DNA from: Undibacterium sp. 5I1
GTDB lineage: Bacteria; Pseudomonadota; Gammaproteobacteria; Burkholderiales; Burkholderiaceae_D
Reading direction: 5' to 3'
Length of the DNA: 64,000 bases
NCBI RefSeq assembly: GCF_034314085.1
Contig: NZ_JAVIWI010000001.1
Span: forward strand, 2,542,001 to 2,606,000
Both the position numbers and the translations under genes were made by a program. Shown piece after piece: positions 37,637 to 47,885 of the stretch. Below the pieces are notes generated by a model, which ran no database searches, was not told the origin of the DNA, and saw only the letters and a program-made list of their open reading frames with translations. Numbering within the stretch: the stretch's first letter is position 1; each line of letters starts with the position of its first letter.

Positions 37637-39955
37637 ATGATGTCACCCTCCCGTGTAGTCGCTACTTTCATCCATCGTTCCTCGACAACTGTGCTTTGGC
37701 TGTGCACTGCTTTTGCTCTGGCATCCGGCTCGCATGCAGTCTTGGCACAAACCACTGCGGCGTCTGCAACTACGAACACGACCGCAACTACAAATTTATC
37801 CCTCAGCATTCCCGCCATACCTGCACGTCCCAAAGTTGCCTTGGTTTTATCCGGTGGCGGCGCGCGTGGCTTTGCGCATATTGGCGTGTTGCGCGCATTG
37901 CGGGCGCAACGGGTACCGGTGGATATTGTGGTTGGTACCAGCATGGGTGCGGTAGTCGGTGGTGCCTATGCGGCGGGACGATCGGTCAGCGAGCTGGAAC
38001 AATTAGTGCGTGAAACCGCCTGGGACCGCGTACTGGCAGACCGGCCAGCGCGCTACGATCTGGATTTCCGGCGCAAAGAAGAAGATCAGTTACTGCCATC
38101 CCGTATCGAGCTTGCCATCACTAAAGCTGGCGTATCTTTACCGCCAGCCGCCGCAGGCAATGCTGCGCTGGAACAAGCGTTGACCCGCTTGTTACCGCAA
38201 GGTATGCGCGACCGTCCGATCAACCAGTTGGGTTTACCGTTTCGCACGGTTGCCTCCGATTTATTGACGGGGGATTTAGTCGAGCTTAGCGATACGCCGT
38301 TATTTTTAAGCATGCGGGCATCGCTGGCGTTACCTGGTGTTTTCGCTCCGGTGCGGCTGAATCAAAGGCTGGTCGTCGACGGCGGTCTGGTGCGTAATCT
38401 GCCGGTCGAACTGGCTCGCGCTATGGGGGCGGATATTGTGATTGCAGTCAATGTCGGGACTCCACTGGCAAAAGAGAGCGAACTCAGTAGTGCCTTCGGC
38501 GTGGCGCAGCAGATGCTGCAAATTCTGACCGAGCAAAACGTGCAACGCTCGATTAAAGAATTGGGCAGCAAGGATGTATTGATCGCACCGGATTTATCGG
38601 GGATTAGTTTTTTAGATTTCGCTCAGTTCGAAAAAACCATCAAAGCGGGAGAAGATGCTGCCAATAAAATGGCACCGCGTCTGCAACATCTGAGCGTGAG
38701 TGCCGAACAATATTCCCTGCTTGATCAGCAACGTCTGGCTGCCACCGCCACGCCGGACGATGTCACCCAAGCCCTACCTATCGCTAAAATTGAGGTAGAA
38801 AGTCACGGCTATATCAACCCCAAAGCTCTGGTCACGCAATCCGGTCTGCGCGAGGGACAATCGCTTACTCCGGATCAGATTCGTCAGGCAACATCGCGCT
38901 TATATGGTCGCGGCGACCTCGACAATGTGGAGACCGAAATCACCGACGATAACGGTCAGCGTAGCGTAGTGATCAAACCGACTGAATCCAATTCTAGCCG
39001 CAACCGTCTGCGCGTCGGACTGGAACTATCGAGTGATTTTTCTGATGATAATCAATTTGCGCTGAGCTTTATGCATATTGCCTCCTCACTCAATAGCTAC
39101 GGTGCTGAACTGCGTACCGTGGCAAAAATCGGTAGCCAGCGACAGTTTGGCACACAGTTATGGCAACCGCTGGCATCCGGCTCCCCCTGGTATGTGGCGC
39201 CGTCGCTGGAGTTTGGCGCATCTGGTATCGATTTATTCCAGCAAGGTCGCAAAATTTATCGTGTAAGCGCACGTACTACCAGCAGTAGTCTGGTGCTGGG
39301 GCGCGAATTAGATAATTGGGGTGATATTCAAATTGGACTGAGTCGCCGCTTTGGCAAATATAATGTAATTTTGCCGGAAGATGTGAATGCGCCTGGTGCA
39401 CGTAGTTACGACACTACCCAATTTGTTCAGCTACGGATTGATACGCTAGACTCGCTGGCGTTTCCGACACAGGGGAATTTATTAACAGCACTGTGGGAGC
39501 GCTCGCCAAGCAAGGATACAGGCGAATCTTCTTTGGCGCGATCATCACTGACAGGCCTGACGGCGTTCCAAACCGGTGATTGGGCGGGACATCTGTATGG
39601 TGAATGGTCGCATGCGCAACGCGGCTTTGCCTCTAGTTCATTGGGGGGATTTTTACGCTTGTCTGGTACCACGGCTGATTCGCTGGACGGCAATACGATT
39701 TTACTAGGGCGCGCCGTCATCGCACGCCGCATAGGCAATATGCCAACGACGTTGGGTGGTGCAATACGACTGGGCTTCTCGGCAGAATTAGGCGGCGGTT
39801 TTGGGGCAGAACAACCACTACGTTTTGGTAATTTAAAACGAGCAGGTAGCGCTTTTATCGCAATGGACACCCGCTTTGGCCCCTTGTATTTTGGTGCGGG
39901 TGCAACTCATGGTGACAGCTCTAGTTTGTATCTTTTCCTCGGGCCGGTTTGGTGA
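37637..39955 (+). CDS. Patatin-like phospholipase with Omp85 barrel (PlpD-like)
   Basis: 772 residues from ATG 37637; a TTG six codons upstream is less likely. After a signal peptide (ending about VLAQ) comes a patatin domain: oxyanion GGGARGFAHIG, nucleophile GTSMG, and the catalytic Asp in VDGGLVRNLP. Next is a POTRA-like segment (IAKIEVESHGYINPKALV...) and a C-terminal 16-strand Omp85/surface-antigen barrel ending LYLFLGPVW. This is the layout of type Vd autotransporters such as Pseudomonas PlpD, a lipase displayed or released at the cell surface. Its end overlaps the end of the converging XRE gene by 35 bases. Confidence 0.92.
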   Translation: MMSPSRVVATFIHRSSTTVLWLCTAFALASGSHAVLAQTTAASATTNTTATTNLSLSIPAIPARPKVALVLSGGGARGFAHIGVLRALRAQRVPVDIVVGTSMGAVVGGAYAAGRSVSELEQLVRETAWDRVLADRPARYDLDFRRKEEDQLLPSRIELAITKAGVSLPPAAAGNAALEQALTRLLPQGMRDRPINQLGLPFRTVASDLLTGDLVELSDTPLFLSMRASLALPGVFAPVRLNQRLVVDGGLVRNLPVELARAMGADIVIAVNVGTPLAKESELSSAFGVAQQMLQILTEQNVQRSIKELGSKDVLIAPDLSGISFLDFAQFEKTIKAGEDAANKMAPRLQHLSVSAEQYSLLDQQRLAATATPDDVTQALPIAKIEVESHGYINPKALVTQSGLREGQSLTPDQIRQATSRLYGRGDLDNVETEITDDNGQRSVVIKPTESNSSRNRLRVGLELSSDFSDDNQFALSFMHIASSLNSYGAELRTVAKIGSQRQFGTQLWQPLASGSPWYVAPSLEFGASGIDLFQQGRKIYRVSARTTSSSLVLGRELDNWGDIQIGLSRRFGKYNVILPEDVNAPGARSYDTTQFVQLRIDTLDSLAFPTQGNLLTALWERSPSKDTGESSLARSSLTGLTAFQTGDWAGHLYGEWSHAQRGFASSSLGGFLRLSGTTADSLDGNTILLGRAVIARRIGNMPTTLGGAIRLGFSAELGGGFGAEQPLRFGNLKRAGSAFIAMDTRFGPLYFGAGATHGDSSSLYLFLGPVW

Positions 39956-40712
39956 TATTGGGTACATGCTCGGTAGTTTCCTGACGTCGCAGCATTGTCA
40001 ATGCTGAAAATTCCCATGAGCGGAATCCCAACAGCAACGTAAAACCATCACGTGCCGCTGCTGGCAAACGACGATCATCTTGATGTGATTGCGCCATTTC
40101 TGCCACCAACTGATGAATTTTTTGTACTACTTCTTGCGCGCTGGCGACAGACAATCTGGCAGGTACGCAGAGCACTGTTTCACCATGTCCATCAAAGCGA
40201 CCATTAAAAAAATCGCTGACAATATGTTCCCGAAAATATTGCTGTACCGGGCCATCAGGCCGCCAATGAAAAGCGCTAGAGACATTTAAGCGATAGCGGT
40301 TATGCGGTCGTAGTTCTATCAATTCCAGACGATCCAGAGCCACCAGTTGCAAGATGCATTCCGATTCAGAAAGATTGTAGGTTTCTACAATCTGCTCCAG
40401 CGTCCAATGTCCTAGACAACAGATCGCTACCAGTAATAATTTGGGATCGGACATCAAGGATTTCTCTTGCGCCAAGGTCAAATTATCAGAATGCGGCGTC
40501 ACATCAGCGGCCTGACGCAACACATCTTCTAGCGCAATCCCCGCCGCTTTACAGATCGCAGCAAGACGCGACAAGGCCATATCTTTTTGCGCAAACATCC
40601 GCTTCATACTGGATTCGCTCATGCCTATACGCTCAGCCAATACTTTGTAGGTGACGCCAGCTGCACGCAGCTCATGGCGTAAGACCTGCAACACCAATTC
40701 GGGAGAACTCAT
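39921..40712 (-). CDS. XRE-like transcriptional regulator
   Basis: 263 residues from the ATG at about 40712 (MSSPELVLQVLRHEL); a TTG-started extension to 40817 is less likely. The N-terminal helix-turn-helix is clear: GVTYKVLAERIGMSESSMKRMFAQKDMALSRLAAIC. The C-terminal 180 residues (about 85 on) hold a second winged-helix-like part (GHWTLEQIVETYNLSESECILQLVALDRLELIEL) and a region with Trp, Arg and His typical of a ligand or dimer domain I do not recognise. Converges with, and overlaps, the patatin-like gene. Target unknown. Confidence 0.82.
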   Translation of the reverse strand: MSSPELVLQVLRHELRAAGVTYKVLAERIGMSESSMKRMFAQKDMALSRLAAICKAAGIALEDVLRQAADVTPHSDNLTLAQEKSLMSDPKLLLVAICCLGHWTLEQIVETYNLSESECILQLVALDRLELIELRPHNRYRLNVSSAFHWRPDGPVQQYFREHIVSDFFNGRFDGHGETVLCVPARLSVASAQEVVQKIHQLVAEMAQSHQDDRRLPAAARDGFTLLLGFRSWEFSALTMLRRQETTEHVPNITKPARGKDTN

Positions 40713-41062
40713 AAATGTCTTCTTTAAAGTAGGACTCACACAAAACCGACCCGGCTGCGTTGCGACGCCGTGTCGGGACAATTTTTCGTCAGTCTTATAA
40801 AGTTCAAAACAGAACAAAAATACTAGAAAAGTACCGCAGAACAGTACCTAAGATATCGTACTTCGCATCTTCGCACAATTAGCTAGTACGTCAGGAAAAT
40901 GTTTGCAACACTGCGCTCCGAGGTCAAGCATCACTGTTTTAAGAGAGTTTTAAGACAAACATCGCGAGACCTGCTTGGAGTAAGACCGACTGAGATGCGA
41001 TAGCGAATATACCGATAGCAACTCAAGAGGAAACTTCTAAAAACTCATTTATCGAGGCAATC
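40713..41062. other. Divergent gap XRE regulator/outer-membrane gene
   Basis: 350 bases. Upstream of the regulator there are spaced GTAC motifs (AAAAGTACCG, AACAGTACCT, ATCGTACTTC at about 40830-40865), possibly operator half-sites for self-control. Otherwise nothing recognised. Confidence 0.45.
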
Positions 41063-41680
41063 ATGTTCAAAGCAAAATCCATTTTTTTCGCCAGCATCGC
41101 CAGCTTACTGTTAGGTACAGCCGCCACCAGCGCAATGGCCGCTGATGCAACCACAACAGAAGCAGGCGCTTATGCAGGTCTCAACATTGCAGCTCAAGCC
41201 AAATACGACCACGACTGCTTAGGCTCAGTTAGTTGCGATAACAAAGCAAGCTCCAGCGGTAAGATTTACGCTGGTTATATGGGAGCGCCATCTTTGTTTG
41301 AGGGCGTGAATGTGTCTCAAGGTGTTGAGCTGATGTATTACAAAGTAGGTAGCGCTACTGAAACCTTTTCTAGTCTGAGAAGATCAACCAGCACTAAGGG
41401 ACTGGGAGCGTCTTATGTGTTGCAAGCCAACTTCAATGATTTTTCTGTAAATGGCCGTTTAGGTGTCGCTTATACCGACGACAAATCTAGTTCTACGAAT
41501 TACCTCCTGCCTGTAGGTGCCGTGGAGTCCGACCAACATCGCTTTGCCCCATTGGTTGGTGTAGGTGCGCGTTACTCGCTCACTAAAAATATCAGCTTAA
41601 ATGCCGACTACGATCGCCTCCAAAGTGACCACACAGGCGCGGTCAATATGTTCTCACTCGGCGTAGGTTACAAGTTCTAA
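41063..41680 (+). CDS. Small outer-membrane beta-barrel protein
   Basis: 205 residues. Signal peptide ends AMA-AD. The mature protein is eight or so amphipathic strands (GAYAGLNIAAQAKY, GKIYAGYMGAP, FSVNGRLGVAYTDD, FAPLVGVGARYSLT) ending MFSLGVGYKF with the terminal Phe expected for BAM recognition; it belongs to the OmpA-like/Opa-like barrel group. Two Cys in DCLGSVSCDN could form an extracellular loop disulfide. A large hairpin follows its stop. Function unknown; small barrels often stabilise the envelope. Confidence 0.85.
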   Translation: MFKAKSIFFASIASLLLGTAATSAMAADATTTEAGAYAGLNIAAQAKYDHDCLGSVSCDNKASSSGKIYAGYMGAPSLFEGVNVSQGVELMYYKVGSATETFSSLRRSTSTKGLGASYVLQANFNDFSVNGRLGVAYTDDKSSSTNYLLPVGAVESDQHRFAPLVGVGARYSLTKNISLNADYDRLQSDHTGAVNMFSLGVGYKF

Positions 41681-41714
41681 ATCTGCAGTCTTCATGAGTC
41701 ATTAAAGATGTCAT

Positions 41715-41750
41715 AGATGAGAGGTGGGCGACATCGCCAACCTCTCATCT
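41715..41750. other. 16-bp stem-loop after the barrel gene
   Basis: AGATGAGAGGTGGGCG and CGCCAACCTCTCATCT pair at 15 of 16 positions around ACAT. No T tract follows on either side, so it is either an mRNA-stabilising hairpin for the barrel transcript or a weak terminator before the small gene at 41778. Confidence 0.6.
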
Positions 41751-41777
41751 GACGAGTAAAAATGGAGGAATCCTCAG

Positions 41778-42008
41778 ATGAATACCGTGCCCAAATATTC
41801 TCTCGCTACCAGCGCTGTTGCCACTGTTGTTGCCATCGGTGTGTTGATCACAATCGCTTTTTTTTCTGGGATGGTAATAGGAGCGAAGCGACAAACTAGC
41901 CAGACCGGAATCCATCAAATACCCGGTGTGGACGCTGCCGCTGCTGCGATCATCAAAGACAAAAATATCGATGAAAAGCCGAAGCGTAAATTCGTAGTTT
42001 TGACTTAA
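41778..42008 (+). CDS. Small single-helix membrane protein
   Basis: 76 residues, not recognised. One membrane helix at about residues 10-33 (ATSAVATVVAIGVLITIAFFSG) then a basic linker and an acidic/basic tail (DKNIDEKPKRKFVVLT). A strong GGAGGA stands upstream of the ATG at 41763-41768. A minus-strand reading frame overlaps the same bases but lacks a ribosome site. The hairpin at 41715 separates it from the barrel gene. Confidence 0.55.
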   Translation: MNTVPKYSLATSAVATVVAIGVLITIAFFSGMVIGAKRQTSQTGIHQIPGVDAAAAAIIKDKNIDEKPKRKFVVLT

Positions 42009-42134
42009 GTTCTCAAACAAGTACCACATACTGAAGCTATCAATTTACGCTTAAATGATTAAGACTCACCGAATAAGTTTAATCAGTGATGCCAACTCAG
42101 TTAAGCCTAATAAGTTAAGCCTAATAAGTTAAGA

Positions 42135-43214
42135 CTAACTCAGGCGCTGATTCGTTACTGGATCAAACCAATGCAGTACATCGGCGGTAAAACCTGCCGT
42201 CGTGCGCTGCCCCGCCTCTACCGGCGTCCCCGTCGGTGTACGAATCACCACCGCTTGTCCGGCACAATTGCCATGTACCAGCAAATCCGCGCCTAAGGAT
42301 TCCACCAGTTCTACTTCTAGCGGCAAACCGGGCATGCCTATCAATAAATGCTCTGGACGTACACCCATGATCAGATCGTGATTGACGATCTGATCAGCAA
42401 TTGACTTCAAGACTGGCAAATTGACACTGGCTTGACCGAATTGTATTTGCCGCCCATCCGCACTAACTTTGCCGCGCAATAAATTCATCGGTGGCGAGCC
42501 GATAAAACTAGCGACAAAGGTCGTTGCCGGTTTACTATAAACCTCGGCTGGCGTGCCGATCTGCTCTGCCTTGCCAGCATTCATCACTATCATGCGCTGC
42601 CCCAAAGTCATTGCTTCGACCTGATCATGCGTGACATATAAACTGGTTGTGCCTAAGGTACGATGGAGTTTTTGGATTTCTAAGCGCATCTGTACCCTTA
42701 GCTTGGCATCCAGATTGGATAAGGGTTCATCGAATAAAAAAACAGCTGGCTCACGCACAATTGCACGTCCCATAGCGACGCGCTGACGCTGGCCACCAGA
42801 GAGCTGGCGCGGCGTGCGTTGCAATAGCTCACCCAGCTCCAAAATCTTTGCTGCCTTTTGTACCCGCAACTCAATATCGTCTTTAGAAAACCGACGTATC
42901 TTCAAGCCATACGCCATGTTTTGGTACACCGTCATATGCGGATACAGGGCATAGTTTTGGAACACCATCGCGATATCTCTATCTTTGGGTTCAAGCTGAT
43001 TAACGACGCGATCCCCAATCACTACCTCGCCAGAAGTAATCTCTTCTAAGCCGGCGACCATGCGCAATAAAGTCGATTTACCGCAGCCTGATGGGCCGAC
43101 AATGACAATGAATTCGCCATCAGCAATATCCATCGACACACCATGAATCACATCAACGGCCTTATCAGCCTTGCCATAGGTTTTTTTGACAATCTTTAAA
43201 TGGACTTGAGCCAT
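42135..43214 (-). CDS. ugpC: Glycerol-3-phosphate ABC transporter ATP-binding protein
   Basis: 359 residues. Walker [10 protein letters not shown], signature [14 protein letters not shown], Walker [13 protein letters not shown] and the H-loop THDQ are all present, followed by the C-terminal regulatory OB domains usual for MalK/UgpC. It powers uptake of sn-glycerol-3-phosphate, giving phosphate and carbon. Last gene of ugpB-A-E-C. No ugpQ phosphodiesterase gene follows. Tandem copies of a TAAGCCTAATAAGT-like unit lie just past its stop (about 42104-42134). Confidence 0.93.
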   Translation of the reverse strand: MAQVHLKIVKKTYGKADKAVDVIHGVSMDIADGEFIVIVGPSGCGKSTLLRMVAGLEEITSGEVVIGDRVVNQLEPKDRDIAMVFQNYALYPHMTVYQNMAYGLKIRRFSKDDIELRVQKAAKILELGELLQRTPRQLSGGQRQRVAMGRAIVREPAVFLFDEPLSNLDAKLRVQMRLEIQKLHRTLGTTSLYVTHDQVEAMTLGQRMIVMNAGKAEQIGTPAEVYSKPATTFVASFIGSPPMNLLRGKVSADGRQIQFGQASVNLPVLKSIADQIVNHDLIMGVRPEHLLIGMPGLPLEVELVESLGADLLVHGNCAGQAVVIRTPTGTPVEAGQRTTAGFTADVLHWFDPVTNQRLS

Positions 43215-43332
43215 GATGATTCTTTTATCCCGTTTTGAGAGAGTGTGGTGAATAGCAATCTTTGCTTTGCGTACAGACAGTCGGTGGCGCAGTCTTTAGC
43301 GGAGTTGCAGCTAAGTTGTAGCTGAATTGCGC

Positions 43333-44184
43333 TTACTTCTCAGAATCAACCAAGCCTTTGACAAACCATTTTTGCATGATCACGATCAGCAATCCCGGTG
43401 GCAACATCGCCAGCAATAAAGTCGCCATGACCAGATTCCATTCCACCGCAGCGTCGCCACCAGCGATCATCTGTTTAATACCAATACCGATCGGATACAT
43501 ACCTTGTTCGGTAGAGATTAACAAAGGCCATAAATATTGGTTCCAGCCATAAATAAACATGATGACAAAAAGTGCAATCACATTGGTGCGCGATAAGGGC
43601 CAGAGTACATCTTTAAAGAAACGTAATGGTCCGGCGCCGTCGATGCGCGCCGCCTCTGCCAACTCTTCAGGTACCGTCAGAAAGAATTGCCTGAACAAAA
43701 AAGTCGCCGTAGCAGAAGCGATTAAAGGGATCGTCAAACCAGCGTAAGAATTGAGCATGGATAAATCGGAGACGACTTTATAGGTAGGAGAAATCCTTAC
43801 TTCTACCGGCAACATCAAGGTTACAAAAATCATCCAAAAAAACCAGGTTCTCCCAGGAAAACGAAAATACACCAGCGCAAATGCCGACAACATAGAGATA
43901 GCTATTTTTCCGATGGCAATCATCAGTGCAGATACCAGGCTCACCCACAACATTCTGGCCACCGGACTGGTAGAAACATTGCCGGACGCGCCGCTACTTA
44001 ATACCGTAGAAAAATTCTGGACGAACTGATTACCGGGCAACAAAGACATCGGTGCCAGCGCGCTTTGTTCTGCGGTCTGGGTACTGGCAACTACGGCAAT
44101 ATAGATGGGAAAAGCCACAATCAGCACACCGATGATTAAAACCAGGTGACTGATGAAATCCAATATTGGACGACGCTCTATCAT
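43333..44184 (-). CDS. ugpE: Glycerol-3-phosphate ABC transporter permease UgpE
   Basis: 283 residues, six membrane helices. The EAA loop that contacts the ATPase is EAARIDGAGPLRFFKDVLWPL. It pairs with UgpA to form the channel. Start at MIERRPILDFI. It is separated from ugpA by 220 bases that contain a family A palindrome, an unusual gap inside an ABC-transporter operon. Confidence 0.94.
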   Translation of the reverse strand: MIERRPILDFISHLVLIIGVLIVAFPIYIAVVASTQTAEQSALAPMSLLPGNQFVQNFSTVLSSGASGNVSTSPVARMLWVSLVSALMIAIGKIAISMLSAFALVYFRFPGRTWFFWMIFVTLMLPVEVRISPTYKVVSDLSMLNSYAGLTIPLIASATATFLFRQFFLTVPEELAEAARIDGAGPLRFFKDVLWPLSRTNVIALFVIMFIYGWNQYLWPLLISTEQGMYPIGIGIKQMIAGGDAAVEWNLVMATLLLAMLPPGLLIVIMQKWFVKGLVDSEK

Positions 44185-44296
44185 GGACTGACTTTCACTT
44201 AAGGGACTGCAATCAGATCGCGCTACATAGTTGACGCAAATCAGATTTACTTCAGTTGTAATTAAGGTTCACTTCAAGCATTGCAGAGGAATTTTT

Positions 44297-44380
44297 CATA
44301 TACTCCCCCACTATTTCATGAAATATGGTTGATTGTCCAATGATTATATGGACAACTAAATATACTCACTGACAGTATGC
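44297..44380 (+). repeat. Palindromic repeat family A, copy 7, inside the ugp operon
   Basis: CATATACTCCCCCAC at the left, core TTGTCCAATGATTATATGGACAA, then TAAATATACTCACTGACAGTATG. The core arms TTGTCCA/TGGACAA are fully paired. It lies between ugpA and ugpE. Confidence 0.82.
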
Positions 44381-44404
44381 TATTTATCCTGGCAAGTACA
44401 AAGC

Positions 44405-45289
44405 TTATGAATACTGTACTTTTTTCTCTACATATTTAAACTGGACGATCGTCAACACAATCACGATTGTCATCAAAATCACCGATTGTGCTGCCGCACT
44501 GCCGAGATCGCCGCCCTTAAAACCATCGTTAAAAACGCGGTAGACCAAGATTTCTGTCTCCTTACTCGGGCCGCCCTGGGTAGTCGCTTCGACAATCGCA
44601 AAGGTATCAAAAAACGCGTAGACAATATTCACGACCAGCAGAAAAAATGAGGTCGGTGATAGTAAAGGAAAGACAATCGTGGTGAAACGTTTTACCGGTC
44701 CTGCACCGTCAATTGCCGCTGCTTCAATCAAAGATTTGGGGATCGATTGCAGCCCCGCCAGAAAAAATAAAAAGTTATAACTAATCTGCTTCCAGACTGC
44801 GGCTAACACAATCAAAATCATCGCGTGTTGCCCGTTCAGCAAACTATTCCACTCAATACCAACATGCCGCAAAGCATGGGCAACAATACCTAAAGTCGGG
44901 TTCAGTAAAAACATCCATAACACGCCGACGACTACAGGTGACACAGCATACGGCCAGATCAAAAAAGTTTTGTAAATCGCAGCACCTTTGACAACCCGGT
45001 CTGCGAATACCGCGAAGACTAAGGAGATACTTAAACCGGAAACGGCGACCAGAACCGAGAACAGTGCGGTAGTTTTGAAAGACTCTAAATAACTAGGATC
45101 AGCAAACAGCGTCTTAAAATTATCCAGCCAGACAAATTGAGTGGACATGCCGAATGCATCTTGCAGCAATACCGATTGATATAAAGCTTGTACCGCAGGC
45201 CAGAAAAAAAACAGTAACGTCACAATAATTTGTGGCGCTACCAATGCGTAAGGCAGCCATGCAGAGCGGAATCGGGCGCGTTTTTCCAA
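44405..45289 (-). CDS. ugpA: Glycerol-3-phosphate ABC transporter permease UgpA
   Basis: 294 residues, six membrane helices starting [22 protein letters not shown]. The EAA loop [21 protein letters not shown] marks contact with UgpC. Follows ugpB by 87 bases. It forms the channel with UgpE. Confidence 0.94.
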   Translation of the reverse strand: MEKRARFRSAWLPYALVAPQIIVTLLFFFWPAVQALYQSVLLQDAFGMSTQFVWLDNFKTLFADPSYLESFKTTALFSVLVAVSGLSISLVFAVFADRVVKGAAIYKTFLIWPYAVSPVVVGVLWMFLLNPTLGIVAHALRHVGIEWNSLLNGQHAMILIVLAAVWKQISYNFLFFLAGLQSIPKSLIEAAAIDGAGPVKRFTTIVFPLLSPTSFFLLVVNIVYAFFDTFAIVEATTQGGPSKETEILVYRVFNDGFKGGDLGSAAAQSVILMTIVIVLTIVQFKYVEKKVQYS

Positions 45290-45376
45290 GATCAGCCTAT
45301 AAGTAAAATCAATTTCTAGAATGCATCAAATTGCTAGTGATCTACGATCTAAGATCTGTGACCATCGATCACTCAT

Positions 45377-46693
45377 TTATTTATTGGCCTTCTCAAACCG
45401 CTCTAACAACTCATTGCCGCGTGCGACGGCATTATCTAAGGCTTCTTTTGCCGTCTTTTTCCCACTCCAGACGGATTCCAATTCCTCATCCATGATGGTG
45501 CGTATCTGCACAAAGTTACCTAATCGAATTCCACGTGACTTGTCTGTGGTTTTTACTATCATCTGTTGCACGGCGATATTCGGGCCGGGATTTTTATCGT
45601 AGAAACCAGACTTCTTCGTCAGCTCATAAGCGGCGTTGGTGATGGGCAGGTAACCCGTTTCCTGATGCCATTTCGCTTGCACTTCTGGCTGCGATAAAAA
45701 TTTATAGAACTTAGCAACTGCTTTGTATTCATCAATTTTTTTACCGCTCATCGTCCATAAAGACGCGCCACCAATAATGGTATTTTGCGGCGCACCCGCA
45801 GCATCTGAATAGTAAGGGAGTGGCGCTACCGCAAATTTGAATTTCGCATTTTTTACCACGTTGCCATATGCCGAACTGGATGAGGTCAGCATGCCACACT
45901 CACCTGAATAGAACTTCGCTTCCGGTTCGTTCTTACGACCAGCGTAAGTAAAGTAGCCTTGCTTGGCCCAGTTCGCCATATTCTCAATATGCTTGACCTG
46001 TAACGGACCATTAAATTTTAGCCTGGCATCCAGTCCACCGAAACCATTACCTTTGGAAGCAAACTCAACGTTATGCCAGGCAGAAAAACTTTCCAGATGT
46101 ACCCAAGTTTGCCAGCCCGTGGTGAAACCACATTTTTCGCCATTTGCTTTTAAACGGGCGGCAGCGGCAACTACCTCTTGCCAGGTCGCAGGGGCTTTAT
46201 TGGGATCCATCCCTGCTTTGGCGAACATGTCTTTGTTGTAGTAAAAAACTGTCGTCGAACTATTGAAAGGGAAAGACACCATCTCACCTTTTGGTGTGGT
46301 GTAGTAACCGGCAACCGCTGGTATATACACAGAAGAGTCAAATTGCTCCCCAGCTAATTTCATGACCTCAGTCACCGGCTTGATCGCACCTTTGGAATAC
46401 ATCATGGTAGCGGTGCCGACTTCAAATACTTGCAAAATATTCGGTGCGTTGCCCGCGCGATATGCAGCAATCGCAGCGGCCATCGCCTCATCGTAGCTAC
46501 CTTTGTAGACTGGCACGACTTTATAATCGGACTGGCTTTTATTGAATTGCTCCGAAAGCGCATTAACCCGATCACCCAGAGCGCCGGTCATCGAATGCCA
46601 CCAGCTAATTTCAGTCAGCGCGTGAGCAGAATTGGATATTGTCCCCATAGCGAGCATGGCGAGAACAATGGATGTGAATTTAATTTTCATCAT
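45377..46693 (-). CDS. ugpB: Glycerol-3-phosphate ABC transporter substrate-binding protein
   Basis: 438 residues with a signal peptide ending AHA-L. It begins TEISWWHSMTGALGDRVNALSEQFNKSQ, the UgpB opening, with the aromatic Trp-Trp-His ligand region; later SSSAYGNV and GGASLWTMSG fit the family. It captures sn-glycerol-3-phosphate, or its diesters, in the periplasm. First gene of the ugpBAEC unit, divergent from ubiA with a 256-base gap likely holding both promoters. Confidence 0.94.
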   Translation of the reverse strand: MMKIKFTSIVLAMLAMGTISNSAHALTEISWWHSMTGALGDRVNALSEQFNKSQSDYKVVPVYKGSYDEAMAAAIAAYRAGNAPNILQVFEVGTATMMYSKGAIKPVTEVMKLAGEQFDSSVYIPAVAGYYTTPKGEMVSFPFNSSTTVFYYNKDMFAKAGMDPNKAPATWQEVVAAAARLKANGEKCGFTTGWQTWVHLESFSAWHNVEFASKGNGFGGLDARLKFNGPLQVKHIENMANWAKQGYFTYAGRKNEPEAKFYSGECGMLTSSSSAYGNVVKNAKFKFAVAPLPYYSDAAGAPQNTIIGGASLWTMSGKKIDEYKAVAKFYKFLSQPEVQAKWHQETGYLPITNAAYELTKKSGFYDKNPGPNIAVQQMIVKTTDKSRGIRLGNFVQIRTIMDEELESVWSGKKTAKEALDNAVARGNELLERFEKANK

Positions 46694-46949
46694 TGTCTTT
46701 CTTTTTAATTTTTTTAAAAATCTGGAGCCAGCTTTGTAAGCAAGTGAACTCCGGATTTGTCTCAGATTGTCTCAAATCTTTTCTTTAGTCAGTTGCCTTC
46801 ATTCTATGACCGGAATGTGACAGCCGTACTACGATAGCATTATCATCCATCGCGTGCGCAGATAGCACTTATAATTCTGCCATCAAACGAAATAAATCAT
46901 CTATCCATCAAATGCCAATTTTTTTGTTGGTTACCCCAAATCCAATTTT

Positions 46950-47816
46950 ATGCGCCTGCTTTCAAATCGAGTTTTACTGTACATCCAATTAGTTCGCCTG
47001 GATAAACCTATCGGTATTTTGCTATTGCTTTGGCCAACCTTAATCGCCTTGTGGATCGCCTCCAATGGCAAACCCCATTGGCAACTGGTATTGATATTTA
47101 GTCTAGGTACCACTCTGATGCGCTCTGCTGGCTGCGCGATCAATGACTTTGCGGACAGGGATTTTGATAAGCATGTCAAACGTACTGCCGAACGACCAAT
47201 CACTAGCGGGAAAATTGCCTCATGGGAGGCGATAGTGATTGCCGTGACACTCGCATTACTCTCGTTTTTATTGATATTGCCGTTAAACACGCTGACTAAA
47301 CAATTGTCTGTAGTAGCGGTATTAATCGCTGGCAGTTATCCTTATTTCAAGCGCTTCTTTGCCATTCCTCAAGCGTATTTAGGAATCGCCTTTGGGTTTG
47401 GAATACCAATGGCATTTGCAGCGATACAAAATACCGTACCTGTGACTGCCTGGATTTTATTATTGGCGAATATTTTTTGGGCTGTCGCTTACGATACAGA
47501 ATATGCGATGGTCGATAGAGATGATGATCTGAGAATAGGCATCCGCACTTCTGCCATTACCTTTGGCCGGTTTGACGTGCTGGCGGTGATGCTGTGCTAT
47601 TGCCTGAGTTTTTTACTCATATTATGGGTAGGCTGGCAGCAAGGTTTGGGTGCTTGGTTTGTCGCGGGTATGGCGCTGGCAGTGGCATGTGCCCTTCACC
47701 ATTACACTCTGATACGCCGACGAGAAAGACTGGCTTGTTTTAAGGCGTTTCGTCACAATAACTGGTTAGGCGCTGCTATTTTTGCTGGTGTCGCACTCGA
47801 CTATGCACTACAGTGA
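46950..47816 (+). CDS. ubiA: 4-hydroxybenzoate octaprenyltransferase
   Basis: 288 residues, about eight membrane helices. The two Asp-rich magnesium-prenyl-diphosphate motifs are NDFADRDFD and [12 protein letters not shown]. The enzyme joins an octaprenyl chain to 4-hydroxybenzoate in ubiquinone synthesis. Start at ATG 46950 ([20 protein letters not shown]). No ubiC is adjacent. Divergent from ugpB. Confidence 0.95.
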   Translation: MRLLSNRVLLYIQLVRLDKPIGILLLLWPTLIALWIASNGKPHWQLVLIFSLGTTLMRSAGCAINDFADRDFDKHVKRTAERPITSGKIASWEAIVIAVTLALLSFLLILPLNTLTKQLSVVAVLIAGSYPYFKRFFAIPQAYLGIAFGFGIPMAFAAIQNTVPVTAWILLLANIFWAVAYDTEYAMVDRDDDLRIGIRTSAITFGRFDVLAVMLCYCLSFLLILWVGWQQGLGAWFVAGMALAVACALHHYTLIRRRERLACFKAFRHNNWLGAAIFAGVALDYALQ

Positions 47817-47885
47817 AAGCTGTATTAGTTAGTTTATGCAGGCTTTACTTGTTTTTCAATTTCACTACTTTTGAGAGGAAATATC

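Noticed and set aside
41745..42029. 94-codon minus-strand frame over the small gene at 41778
   Set aside because: No ribosome site, while the plus-strand frame has GGAGGA and a clear membrane helix.
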